Below are positions 23,318-34,043 of a stretch of 64,000 bases of DNA, in pieces. The DNA is from Spizellomyces punctatus DAOM BR117. Lineage: Eukaryota; Chytridiomycota; Chytridiomycetes; Spizellomycetales; Spizellomycetaceae. The first letter of the stretch is position 1, and each line of letters begins with the position of its first letter. The notes below the pieces were generated by a model that was not told the DNA's origin, searched no databases, and saw nothing but the letters and a program-made list of their open reading frames with translations. The position numbers and the translations under genes were made by a program. The stretch spans positions 506,976-570,975 of the forward strand of contig NW_015971542.1 of the NCBI RefSeq assembly GCF_000182565.1, written 5' to 3'.

Positions 23318-23929
23318 ATGTACCGAATGCAAACTGGAATCCGCCTGTGCCGTCCCCATGGACTAGCGCCTAGTCCTTGGCAGGCAACGATAGCGCTCAC
23401 ACCATGGGTAAGAGGCTCTGCGAGTGAATGCAAAAAGAATGCCAACGACGGCAAAAGCTGCACCCACACCATCAAACGGCATGCAAGCTCTGATGAAAAC
23501 CCGTTCAAAACCCTTGCATTCTGGACACATGGATATGCATGGAAGCGAGCCTCTGTGAATACGTTTCGATGCCTCGTTGGATGCTCTGTGGGAGACCTGA
23601 GCGCCCTGTACTACCTCCAAACGCATACCCAACTACCCATGCATGTGACGATGGGAGCGAGTATGGCGAGTGGGATATTGACATCTGTAATACTAGAAAC
23701 CCTACTGTTGCAAATGACTGATGGAATGAATGCGAGACAAGCCTACAAGACAGCAGTGGGAATGTCCCTTGTGAGTATGCTAGTGATGGAGAGTGTAGAG
23801 AATGTCGTGAGTCTGAATATAGGGAATACGAGTATAGCGAGCGTGATTGTGAGTATGATGAGTGGATATATAGCAGCCCTCCCATACAATTACTATCAAT
23901 TGCGTAAATACAACAAGGCCTGTCATTAG
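23318..23929 (+). CDS. DUF4396-family four-helix membrane protein
   Basis: Intronless frame of 203 residues. Residues 1-65 are basic and low in acids, like an organelle presequence, and contain PFKTLAFWTHGYAWKRASVN. The DUF4396 core follows: NTFRCLVGCSVGDLSALYYL, VTMGASMASGILTSVILETL, TAVGMSLVSMLVMESVENVV and SMMSGYIAALPYNYYQLRKY ending NKACH. This makes four membrane helices with His, Met and Cys at helix ends; bacterial relatives, from memory, sit near copper-handling genes, so metal binding is a guess. Intronless structure and a clear TATA box set it apart from its neighbours, where nearly all genes have introns. Bacterial origin is possible but fungal homologues exist. Confidence 0.8.
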   Translation: MYRMQTGIRLCRPHGLAPSPWQATIALTPWVRGSASECKKNANDGKSCTHTIKRHASSDENPFKTLAFWTHGYAWKRASVNTFRCLVGCSVGDLSALYYLQTHTQLPMHVTMGASMASGILTSVILETLLLQMTDGMNARQAYKTAVGMSLVSMLVMESVENVVSLNIGNTSIASVIVSMMSGYIAALPYNYYQLRKYNKACH

Positions 23930-23994
23930 TGAGAGTAGAGAGTATGTGAATGTATGTGAACTAGAAAGAGAGAGAATCAAACCGTAAATGAATA

Positions 23995-24362
23995 GAGTCA
24001 AGAGAGAGAGAGAGAAAACAAATGAAATGCGTGTGTGTGAATCCCATAATTAAAAAAGAGAGAGAGAGAGAGAATATAGTCACATGAACACATTCACACG
24101 TGTACACACACACACACACAAGAGAGAGAGAGAGAGAGAGAATAGCTGTTTGAAATGGGAGATTCACACACACACACACATACACTATTCATCTCTCTCT
24201 CACTCTCACTCTCACACACACTCTCACACACACACACACACACTATTCATCTCTCTAATCTCTCTCTAATTTCTAAAATGGGAATTGAATGGATCATTCA
24301 TGGGTATATGTGTCTATATTCAATTACTTTTTCTTTCTCTCTCTCTCTCTCTCTCTCTCGGC
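23995..24362. repeat. Compound microsatellite block, (GA)n, (CA)n, (CT)n
   Basis: Runs of AG at about 24001-24016, 24056-24074 and 24121-24143, CA runs at 24104-24120, 24167-24181 and 24225-24243, and CT runs at 24193-24216 and 24336-24360. The left half is purine-rich and the right half is its reverse complement in character, so the strand could fold into a long imperfect hairpin. Confidence 0.9.
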
Positions 24363-25114
24363 ATGGGCTCAATTTCATTAACGGCATGGGCTTTATTTCG
24401 TGTCTCTCTTCTGTCTCTCCCCTGGGCCACACACATCGGATCATTATCGGACATTAGTCGGACGTTTCTAACGACTACTACTTTCATCGGACGTTTTGTC
24501 AGAAATTGGTAGGCATTGTGTCACGCTTACCACCTTCTTACACTCTCTTGTCACACATTTAACACACGTGAACACAACTGCCGAGATTACCATTCTCTCG
24601 GATTCACTCCATCACATTGGCAAATGTTCTCGCAACGGTTGCGCGCGCATTGCATTTCACACTAGGCATCATTGCACTTGTTTGCTCACCGGTGATGTTG
24701 ACAACACTCTATATGCAATGCCATGGTCTTTACAGTCAGCATCGTTTGAGAGCAACTCTCAAGTTACCAGAATCCCGTTACCATGCCCATGGCATACGGT
24801 CATGACAGTACCTTGCACCACCATCGCCAAAACAATTTTCCATCTCGCCCACGGCATGGCGCTGGGAGACGCGCAAATTTTGTTTGTTTTGAACCGTTCG
24901 GAGCAACCCCTTTTCCCTGTTTTCCACGGAGATACACATGAATGATTAGTCATCGGGTGTATCCAATGAAATCCAGTACCATGGTACAGGATGGCGTCCA
25001 TGTCAACTGTCTTTTGCTTTCCCCTCCGTTCCCCACGGGCCTTTTTTTTCTACTCGTCGTCGTCGTCGTCGTTTTCGTTTTCGTTTTTTTTTATTTGCTG
25101 CAGGTCTTCCCTCC
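24363..25114. other. Intergenic between microsatellite block and velvet gene
   Basis: No gene supported. Short direct repeats of TCGGAC(A/G)TT occur three times at 24440-24500. The last 100 bases are T-rich with CGT repeats (about 25055-25075), likely promoter or leader of the velvet gene. Confidence 0.45.
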
Positions 25115-27324
25115 ATGTCAAAGGCAGGAGGGAGCAGGGACGCCTATGCAAAAGAAAAGGAGAGCAGCAGGACACAGGAGGACTCCCTGCAACAGCAGCA
25201 GCAACAGCAACAGCAGCGTCCACTCTGTCCTCTATCATCATCATTTGTTCCTTCTGCTCCTCCACCGGACCATCCTCTGACAATGACTCCCGTCTCTTGC
25301 TCTCCCTCTCCCCGTCCACCACCATTACACCCGTCCGCACCACTCCCACCTGCAACACAGGCACCAGCAGCAGCAGCAATACCAGCAGCAGGAGCAACAC
25401 CAGTAGCAGGAGCAACACCAGTAGCAGCGCGATCGTTTGTCGCGCATGCATCATCATCATCATTATCACCATCACCATCATCAGCAAAAGCACCAGCAGC
25501 AGCACCAGCAGCACCCTCCACTCTATCGCATCCGTCCTCACTAGGTGGTGATACCAAAAATTTGTCCCTGTTCCGGCGGGACAAGGGCCCCCATGCCTTT
25601 CGACGTCTCTCGTATGCTTCCTCGTCTTCGTCTCCCTCCTCGTCGTCATCGCCCGCTTCGTCGGCATGGTCAGGCTCCTCTGCATCTCATTCCTTTGCTC
25701 CCCACGTGCAACAGCAACAGCCACATGCAAGACAGGTACTTATGTTTTCGACCATGGTATACAGCCCATTTTGACTCTTTTCTTTTAGCCTCACGTCTAT
25801 AAGCAACCCTTGTCACATCCCCGCCGCCATCCACTTTTTCCATCCCCAAGCGGCATGATCCGAGGTGAACAAATCCCTCCCATCAATGTGGATCCTGCAT
25901 CCGTACGGGCATTCCCTCGGAGCGACGACTCGGACGCGGCACGCGCCGGAACACCATCATCCACGTCGTCGGGATCCTCGTCATCATCATCCCGATCACA
26001 GATGGTAGCAACGGACGACGAGGACAAGATGGTGCATACGAGACCGGTTCTGACACGGATGGATGACGAGAGGACGGATGCGGGAATGGTGCCGAGGTTG
26101 CCGAGTACGGTACAAGCGAGTGGGAATGGTATTCGGTGGGTTGACATTTAGCCATAACGTGCAGCACTAGGAGGAGGATCTCTAGGGCTCATGTGTGTGT
26201 GCTTTATATATACGCAATGTTTCTTATCTCTATGTTTTTTTTGTTTTAGATATCAACTCGTCGTCATTCAGCAACCGGAACGCGCTAGGGTAAAGAAAAA
26301 TATAGCAACAAACTCCTGGTCTCCTTTTTTTTTAATTTCTCTTATTAATACAATACCAAATTCCAACACTTTTAGATGTGCGGTTTTGGAGGACGCGATC
26401 GACGAGTAGGTACGTAAAATTGTTTTCCTTTCAAGAAAAACATGGAATGCAACAGCGAATGTTGATCATGTATATTTCTCCACCATTTGTTAGTTGACCC
26501 TCCACCAAGTACGTTCTTTAACGCACGCACACCCGCATGTACACAAATGCATAACTCGTACTTTAGTTGTCCAGCTCATTGCCCGCAATCCAGAGTCCCA
26601 AACCCCGCTTCCAAGCACAACCGAGCACCCCCTTCTCATTTGCCATGCCACGCTCTACACAGCTACCGGCCAACCCGCCATGGTCCTCCCCAAAAACCCC
26701 GCCTTTCCCCATGGCACGCCCAACCACACGTATCTCAACACGTTGACAGGGAGTCTGGTGTCTTCTGCGTTTTCGTTAATGGGCCTGGATGGAACGCAGG
26801 GGGTTTTTTTCGTGTTTGGGGATTTGAGTGTGAGGGTTGAGGGACACTATCGGTTGGGGTTTAAGCTCTGTAGTGTTGCGAGGTAAATGTTTATTGTTGG
26901 CGCGTGTGCCTCTCCTTTTTTGTCTGTGCTGTGAGCCTGTGACAACTCATGCATGCATCGTGCCTCTAGTACAACGACAATGACACAACCTGTCATTTCA
27001 ACCGACACAACAACCGTGGCTGCCGAAATCCTTTCCGAGCCTTTTACCGTCTACACGGCCAAAGAATTTCCCGGCATGATAGGTAAAAACCCATTTATTG
27101 GCTCGTCAACATTTTGCAACACAAAAATACTAAAAAGAAATCTAGAATCGACGGCCCTGACGAGATCCTTTGCAAATCAAGGTATCCGCCTTCCAGTCCG
27201 TGGCAAGAAGCGACGGGGTATGCGGGCACCCAAAGCGTTTGTGCCAAGTGGGGAAGAGGATGGGGAGCGAGCGGAAGAAGAGGGGGCAGAGGAGACGGAA
27301 ACCGAAGGGGAAAAAGAGTCGTGA
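25115..27324 (+). CDS. Velvet-domain transcription regulator
   Basis: Eight exons join in phase to 554 residues: 25115-25735, 25789-26135, 26250-26289, 26376-26409, 26494-26508, 26567-26882, 26970-27082, 27146-27324. Residues 1-320 are low complexity (Gln run near 26-34, then Ala/Pro/Ser). The velvet domain begins YQLVVIQQPERARMCGFGGR, continues DRRVVDPPPIVQLIARNPES, ICHATLYTATGQ, LTGSLVSSAFSLMGLDGTQG, VFFVFGDLSVRVEGHYRLGF, EILSEPFTVYTAKEFPGMIE, STALTRSFANQGIRLPVRGK and ends in an acidic tail. Role in moulds: NF-kB-like DNA-binding fold controlling development, light response and secondary metabolism, usually as VeA/VelB/VosA dimers. Which subfamily is unclear; no large insertion interrupts the domain, which argues against VelB. 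The exon coding VDPPP is only 15 bases. Confidence 0.95.
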
Positions 27325-27693
27325 AAGTTTTTTTTTTTTTTTATTATTAGAGAAGAATACTTTAGATCTTTATTATAAACAGACTTTTGAACGAGAACGT
27401 GTATGAGACGGTGATGATGATGATGATGATGATGGAATGAATTGAATGATTGAGAAGAGTTTGGGATGTTTGTTTATTAGCTGGTTTTTGCTAAAGAATC
27501 ATGTAGATCATGATTTGTACTGTAATAATGGATCTGACCCTGTAGGAGGACGGGGTGCATTTCTGGGATGCTCACGGATCGGACACTCATCATTTTAATG
27601 TGGTTGGAATGGGATTATCGGAGCTACCCAGATTTTTGCCAGACCAGATGTGTTTAACAACAACTCCACACTACTTTGTGAGATTGGAATCTC
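27325..27693. other. Intergenic with (GAT)n run
   Basis: 3' region of the velvet gene and leader of BMT2. A T run at 27328-27341 and a GATGAT run at about 27412-27434. No other feature seen. Confidence 0.5.
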
Positions 27694-28536
27694 ATGGCCC
27701 GTCGCAAATCCAAGAAACCGCCTCTCCCTATCCCTCTCCGCCCTTCCGCAGTTCCTACAAGCAATGCAAGTCTCGCAACCACCACAACCACCCCAACGAC
27801 CCCACATCCACCCCCAAAACGCCCAAAACTCTCGACCCAAAAACTCATTTCCACCTACCACACGCTCAACAAACGCCTCTCACACGCCCTCACAACCAAC
27901 AACATGGCACTCGCGACATTAATCCGTACAGAAATGTCTGCATTGGGGGGATTGAATGCCTACCAACGAGCCTCCTTAAAGGGCGGTTCAGAACGACAAG
28001 GCCTAGGCGCCAGTGGAACGTGGCTCGTTTCTCATTTACCTCGCACACCCATGACGTTATTGGATATTGGTGCCGTATCTGGCACAACGTATGCGAAATA
28101 CTCGTTTATTACTCCAACGTATATTGACCTCCACCCCCAACACCCCAACATCCTTCAACAAGATTTCATGGCACGACCTATCCCACCCCCTGAATCCCGG
28201 TTCGATATCCTGTGTTTATCCCTTGTATTGAATTTTGTTCCCTCCCCGCGAGACCGTGGTGCACTCCTTGTTCGTACTCGAGAGCATACAACTGAGAATG
28301 GGTTACTCTATATTGTTTTACCGAGTCCGTGTGTTTTGAATTCACGGTATATGACGCATGAGCGGTTTATTGAGGTGTTGAGGTGTGTTGGATTTGGGAT
28401 TGTTGAGTTCAAGTTTGCGAAACGGGTTGCGTTTTATTTGTTTAGGAGGTGTGGTGGGGGTGTCAAGGGGATTGGGAAAATAGAGTGTGCTCCTGGGAAG
28501 GGGAGGAATAATTTTTGTGTTGTTGTTGATGGGTGA
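27694..28536 (+). CDS. BMT2: 25S rRNA adenine-N1 methyltransferase BMT2-like
   Basis: Single exon, 280 residues. Basic start MARRKSKKPPLPIPLRP fits nucleolar targeting. Family motifs follow: YQRASLKGGSERQGLGASGT, TLLDIGAVSGTTYAKYSF (SAM site), YIDLHPQHPNILQQDFMARP, FDILCLSLVLNFVPSPRDRG and LYIVLPSPCVLNSRYMTHER FIEVL. The YIDL.....ILQQDFM and SLVLNFVP...RG stretches are, as I recall, specific to BMT2 (m1A in helix 65 of 25S rRNA, yeast A2142). Complete length for the family. The coding strand changes from very C-rich to G/T-rich around codon 185. Confidence 0.9.
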   Translation: MARRKSKKPPLPIPLRPSAVPTSNASLATTTTTPTTPHPPPKRPKLSTQKLISTYHTLNKRLSHALTTNNMALATLIRTEMSALGGLNAYQRASLKGGSERQGLGASGTWLVSHLPRTPMTLLDIGAVSGTTYAKYSFITPTYIDLHPQHPNILQQDFMARPIPPPESRFDILCLSLVLNFVPSPRDRGALLVRTREHTTENGLLYIVLPSPCVLNSRYMTHERFIEVLRCVGFGIVEFKFAKRVAFYLFRRCGGGVKGIGKIECAPGKGRNNFCVVVDG

Positions 28537-29009
28537 TGTTAGTGTGATGGAAATGTGTGTTTTGTGGGTGTAGGAAGGGGAGGGGTATGTATGGTGTCCG
28601 TTGCGAGACTGGTTTTTTTTTGTATTATATGTAAATGTTTAGATGTCTCCATTGGGGTAGTCACTCCAACACTTTTTACAAATGAGAATGGAATGGAAAT
28701 ACGCATTATTCATGAATGACCCATTTTAAACACTTGAATACGTTTTGAGCAGGTGTGTTCAAGTCTTTGTGGGTGCGTTTGGGGTAGATGATCAGCGGCA
28801 TGCAAGTATGATGTATTTATCTGACGGGACACTTATTCGAGTTGTGAATTGGTGTGCATTGGGTTTGGTATTTTGGGTATGGCCGGTGGTGGTGAGTGTA
28901 AGTTAAGTAGAGTACGCATCGTAAAAGAGTGGAAAGTTTCCTTTTCAAGACAAGGCTCATCAAAAATAACGATATTCCAAAAGTCCATATTAAACAAACG
29001 TGCAAAAGT
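28537..29009. other. Intergenic between convergent BMT2 and aldo-keto reductase genes
   Basis: 473 bases of 3' flanks; nothing beyond T runs and presumed poly(A) signals. Confidence 0.5.
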
Positions 29010-30119
29010 CTACTTTGTCTCCTCCCCAAACCCATCAAAAACATCCACACCCCAAAAACTTTTAGGATCCACAAACCTCTTCCTAGTCGTAACACTCTCA
29101 ATCCTTTTCAAATCCTCATTATCCAAAACCGCAATATCCAAATTCGATTTTATACGTTTAGGGTTAACAGATTTCGGAATAACCGCCGTCCCACGTTGAA
29201 CTGCCCATCCAACCAGAACCTGCCCTGGATCTTTTGCATGTTTTTTAGCAATTTCCGTTATAGTTGAATCCGATAATAACGAAGGGGATCCACCGCTTCC
29301 GAGGGGTGAATAGGCTGTTAAGAGGATGTTATGCTTTTTGGTAAAAGCGAGCAAAGAGGGTTGGGGGAGGTATGGGTGGAGTTCTACTTGGTTGACGGCT
29401 GGGATGATGCTTGTTGAGGATAAAAGACGTTCCAAGTGGGGGATATCGAAATTGGAGACGCCGATGGCTTTGACTTTGCCCGTTTGGACCAATTTCTACA
29501 AAAAATGAAAATATACTCTTTAGCACCCGCATCATTTCCCTTATGAACTTTAAAAAAACGATTACCTCCATGGCCTTCCACGTCTCAACATAATCCACAT
29601 CAACAACCTCACTCGTCCCAGGTTTAAAAGCCACAGGCCAATGCATCAAATACAAATCCAAATACTCGAGTCCCAAATTATTCAACGTCTCATTTAATCC
29701 TTTTTCAACATCCTTTGGATCGTGGAAGGTGTTCCAGAGTTTGGAAGTGTAGAAAAGGTCGGATCTTTTAATGGTTTTGGAGGAAAAGAGTTTTGAGAGG
29801 GTTTCTCCAATTTCCTTTTCGTTTTCGTCTATTTTTCGTAGGTTTATTTTTTTGTTAATGCTCCCTCTTTTATTTTGCGTATGTGATGTTTTATTGAATA
29901 ATAAACTTACATGCATACGCTCCATCAATATGTCTATACCCAGCTTCAATAGCCGCTTTAACTGCTTCACCCACTTGACCCGGTTCCGATTTCCCTAAAA
30001 AAAAAAACAACAAAATCAATTTCATGCATGTTCATAGACATTACTTTCTATTAGGACATACAGGTTCCGAGTCCAATGGCAGGAATCTTTGCACCCGTGT
30101 TCAACGTAAATACCGTCAT
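29010..30119 (-). CDS. Aldo-keto reductase
   Basis: Four minus-strand exons from ATG at 30119 (MTVFTLNTGAKIPAIGLGT). The AKR catalytic tetrad is visible: Asp and Tyr in GYRHIDGAYAYENEKEIG, Lys in LFYTSKLWN, His in YLMHWPVAF. Other family motifs: KVKAIGVSNF, AVNQVELHPYLPQ, LTAYSPLGSG, and the NADPH-binding end GTAVIPKSVNPKRIKSN. It reduces aldehydes or ketones with NADPH in the cytosol; the substrate (for example glycerol, xylose or an aldose) cannot be told from sequence alone. A Ser/Gly-rich change GSGGSPS in loop B may shape the pocket. Introns are at about 30058, 29912-29830 and 29571-29497. Confidence 0.92.
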
Positions 30120-31237
30120 GTTTTAAACTAAAAGTTAAATGGTATGATGAGGAGAGGGTGTGTGATTGGGGGACGGTTTTTTATAGTGGTGAGATGTGAT
30201 GGGCTTTTTACGTCATTTTGGATTTTGCTTATCGATTTTGGGTATTTGTGGGATTTCCAAAAAAATGGGGAGATATTAGCAAGGTGGTAACGCGAAGGGA
30301 TTGCGTGATTGATGATGATCGGTGATGTGGGTGAATTATTCCTTTTACTTTCGCCGCCGTCCGCCGTCCGCCTTTCCGCCGTCAAATGATCTTTATTTGG
30401 GGGGGAGATTAGAGGCTTGGTCTGTTTTGGTGTCCTTTGGTGCCGGGCATCTTGCCTGATGTCCACTAGACATGAAATCCAACTACACAAACCGCAAACG
30501 ATAATTTAGTTTCTGGTTTTACATCGTAAGAGAGTGCATTATAGGTTATACTCGGTGCATACCCACAACACTAGTAGATTTGTCATCACGATTTGATTCG
30601 ATTCAACTTGAACAACTATCATCTCTTTTGTATTTGAGGTACTGTAGTTGTTACGTTTATGTGTTATTTTTGTAGAGTATGGCAGTATGGCTTTGAAAAA
30701 AGTATGTATCATATAGCTCACATTGGTTTCAAACATTGGAATTTCGACATGCCAGACAAGAGGGTATACAAAATGAACGATCAACTTCTGCATCTTTTAT
30801 GCGGGTATGATGACGGCCAATATTTGATCGCTGGCGTATTGGAACTAGGGGACATGTATAGATTTAAAAGACAACCAAATTGTAGGAAAAGCAATCTGCA
30901 TCATAATGAAAATACTGTAAAGAGCAAAAATGGTGGAAATCCAAGGTACACCCTCCATCCCATTTCATGCCCACACACAAAAAAAGAATTGAATTTTCGA
31001 TATCAATCTTGTATCATAAATTCCACAAACAAAAAAAATCCCCGAACGAAAAGCGGAGTTACGTAACAACCCGCAAGCCACTCACCCAACTACACTTGCA
31101 CCATACCCACATCACTTAACAAAACCAAAAAAGATACCTTTTGGAAAAAAAACAACGATATACTTGTTCCACTCACCATCTCCCCCCACCCACACCAAAA
31201 CCCACAAACACATACAAAATAAACGAAAATACCCCAT
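30120..31237. other. Large intergenic region, no supported gene
   Basis: 1.1 kb between divergent aldo-keto reductase and PACRG genes. It has a short GC-rich CCGCCGTC array at 30351-30382 within AT-rich sequence. An open frame at 30659-31066 has no recognisable domain and I do not call it. Confidence 0.5.
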
Positions 31238-32186
31238 ATGCGCTCACCCACTCAAGTTCCCATCCCAATTCCCACTCGCAGCGGAGGATACTTTGCTCCT
31301 CGAGGTTCCTCTCCTCCCAAAGCAGGAGCATTCAAGGACCGGATTACGGAGATGCATGCTGTGGGTGTACGCAAGGGGGATCCGTTTGCTTCTGGGCGGG
31401 TGGACAAGGAAGTTACAAGTACGTTGAAAAAACATAAAGTGTTTTTTTTTTTTTTTTGCAAAGAATTTGTTATAATGAACTTTTAAAAGGTTTTCGAAAA
31501 CTCTATGACCGAGGAGATTTTCCAATCGCAGTCAACCACGACGCCAAAGGCAACAAAATCAACTGGAAAGTCGATATCGAAAAACTAGATTACCATCACT
31601 ACCTCCCTCTGTTTTTTTCTGGGTTATGCGAAACGGAGGAACCCTATGCGTTTTTGGCTAGACAGGGGATTCATGATTTGCTTGATAAAGGGGGAATCAA
31701 GATTTTACCTGTTGTTCCGCAATTGATTATTCCAATCAAGAGTATGTTATTTTACGAGTATGTTGATTTGTTGTTTTGTAAACTAAATGTTTTGGTTTTT
31801 TTTTTTTCTTTTGTAGAGGCGTTGAATACTCGTAATATCCACGTTATCACAACGACACTCAAAGTCCTTCAACATTTGGTTGAATCGGCGGATATGGTCG
31901 GAGAAGCCCTCGTCCCATACTATCGACAAATCCTCCCCGTCTTTAATCTATTCAAAAACAGGAATGGTAAATGAAACTTTATGTTTTATACAAATTCGTT
32001 TTTTAACTTACAATTTGTTAAGTCAACCTCGGCGATGGCATTTACTATTCCCAACAAAAACGGGAAAACATTGGAGACCTCATTCAAGAGACGCTCGAAA
32101 AGTTTGAATTGACCGGTGGAGAGGATGCGTTCATTAATATCAAGTACATGGTGCCGACGTATGAAAGCGTCTTGTCGAGAGTGTGA
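31238..32186 (+). CDS. PACRG: PACRG, flagellar doublet inner-junction protein
   Basis: Four exons, 31238-31418, 31490-31741, 31817-31966 and 32023-32186, give 248 residues. Nearly every PACRG block is present: [138 protein letters not shown] and [18 protein letters not shown]. With FAP20 it forms the inner junction between A- and B-tubules of axonemal doublets. Together with DNAI1 at 5-8 kb it places the genome among zoosporic fungi. Introns ending AAAG/TTAAG agree with the DNAI1 introns. Confidence 0.97.
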
Positions 32187-32564
32187 TATGTGTGTGTGTG
32201 TGTGCGTTTTTCTCTAATTCTTTTTTTTTGCCAAAAAAAAAATATAAAAATACAATTTGTTGATCGTTACGGTATGTCACTGTACGAAAAACCCGGCTTT
32301 GGACAAACTGAATGTGCTACACACACAAAAGTACACTATACCATGTAATTCATAAGAGACAAACAAACAAAAAACCCCCTCTTCAAGAAACATAGACAAA
32401 ACAGTAGCAGCTCTGCATACGTGACATCCCCGTCTTTTCTAAAAACCCCCTTCAACAATATCGGCAAACATCTTCGGCGGGGAGCAAATCAGAGACAAAC
32501 TACTTTTTCGCGACAAATAAACGTGGCACTTTTTTAAAAAAAACCCCTTCCCAGAAAATCTTTA
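32187..32564. other. Intergenic between convergent PACRG and RAB5
   Basis: 3' flanks; TG run at 32193-32205 and A/T homopolymers. No gene seen. Confidence 0.5.
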
Positions 32565-33499
32565 CTAACACGCACAACCACCGGGCTGCGCATTCCGACC
32601 GCCAGGTCCAGCGTTCAAGTCCACTCGACCTCCGGCGGCTGCTCCACTTCCACTTGCTGCTCCACCAGCACGACCTCGAGACGCCAAAAGTTGGTCCAAT
32701 GGAATCTTCTTGGCTGTTTTTGACAAAAAACCAAATGTACGATTAGTTTTTCAGATTTCATGTAAAGGCAAAGCTACAGTCCTTACCAATTTCTGTGAAT
32801 ACATCCATAACATTGTCTCCAGTCTTTGCAGAGGCCTCAGAAAAGAGCAAACCAGCTTCCGTAGCGTATGCTTGCGCCTCTTCCCTTGGAACGCCTCGGG
32901 CCGTGGCCTCCAGGTCCAACTTGTTGCCAACAAGCGCAATGACAATGTTTGGGTTGGCTTGGCGTTGAAGCTCCTTTACCCAGGATTTTGCCTTGTCGAG
33001 GGAGGCCTGCAATTAAGAATACGCGTTACACCATGTACAGATAAAAACATGATGGAAAAAGCCCATCCGCAGCACTTGCCGTGCCTCCGGGCCCACATTC
33101 CAGCTCAAATATCCAACGAATCAATAAACGCTTGCTTACCGGCTTTGTAATATCGTAAACAACCACCGCAGCCTGCGCATTCCTGTAGTACATGGGAGCC
33201 AAGGAATGGAACCTCTCCTGTCCGGCCGTATCCCAAATTTCGTACTTTATAATCTTATCGTCCAACTTGCACTTTTGAGTCAAAAACGCCGCACCAATCG
33301 TCGGCTCCTTGTTCTCTTGAAATTCATTGTTGACAAATCGAAGGACGAGGGAAGACTTTCCAACGGCGGCTTCACCGAGGAGAACGAGTTTAACTTGAAT
33401 GGGCTTTAGGTTTGCAGCATTTTGTGCGTCCCCTCCCGCCGAGGTGGCAGAGTTGTTAAGGGAGGCGGCGGCGTCTCGTGCGCTTGGTCTAGCTGCCAT
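32565..33499 (-). CDS. RAB5: RAB5-family small GTPase (Ypt51/Vps21 type)
   Basis: Three minus-strand exons from ATG at 33499. GTPase motifs: P-loop [16 protein letters not shown], switch [14 protein letters not shown] (Rab5-type IGAAF), switch [21 protein letters not shown] (Rab5 signature), NKLD, and SASAK-equivalent [10 protein letters not shown]. The N terminus has a 35-residue Ala/Ser-rich extension; the C terminus is Gly/Ala-rich and ends in Cys-Ala-Cys, a CXC geranylgeranylation site rather than the CC form usual in RAB5. Role: early endosome fusion and endocytic traffic, upstream of the HOPS/VPS39 step. Confidence 0.95.
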
Positions 33500-34043
33500 C
33501 GTTTTTGTAGGAAAGAGTGAGGAGACTCGAGAGACTTGTGCGGAGGTTTAGAAAACCCGAAATGTGAATAACGTTGCAGAGACGGCTAGTGTCAACGGCG
33601 CGGCAATAGAAAGGCGACTGTCAATAAAGTAACTCAAGTCGTCAGGAACCGTTTAAACTTCTGTGACTGTACTGGACGGAATGAGGGTTCTGCACGTACC
33701 ACGCTTGGTCGAGAGAGAAACGGTATGCAATGTATATCGTGCCAAAGGATGGAGCTGACACAGTACAGTTATCACCACGTTAACCTGATGAAATGTTTGT
33801 TCGTTGAAAGGAATCCCAAAAAAACACAAAATGTAAAATCAAGAAAGTTGCTGTTTCACTTGAGGAAAACACACTTCCCTTGGCAGATTGTGTCATTCGC
33901 CCCCCCAAACTGCGCCTTGCGCTTTTCCGAGGCGTTTCCGTCTGGCTTATCACAGCAACACGAGGTGTCATGTGAGATGACTCATGCAGCATTCGCTCAC
34001 TCGCCTCCCTCCGGCCAGGTTGACTGGTTGTAGATTGAAAGAC
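33500..34043. other. Intergenic between divergent RAB5 and ZW10
   Basis: 544 bases; no supported gene or repeat. It must carry both promoters. Confidence 0.5.

Noticed and set aside
24001-24362. Regularly spaced repeats considered as a CRISPR-like array
   Set aside because: They are simple dinucleotide runs with no fixed repeat-spacer unit, in a eukaryotic genome.
24496-24945. Open frame of 149 residues after the microsatellite block
   Set aside because: No recognisable motif, low-complexity His/Thr composition, no supporting splice or promoter features.
25050-25730. Minus-strand Met/Val/Leu-rich frame (226 residues)
   Set aside because: Antisense of CAG/TCA triplet repeats in the velvet N terminus; triplet repeats stay open in several frames.
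30659-31066. Open frame of 135 residues in the AKR-PACRG spacer
   Set aside because: AT-rich, no domain, ends in Lys/Asn/Thr-rich low complexity; consistent with chance.
33725-34033. Open frame upstream of ZW10
   Set aside because: Overlaps the likely promoter and leader of ZW10, with no motif.
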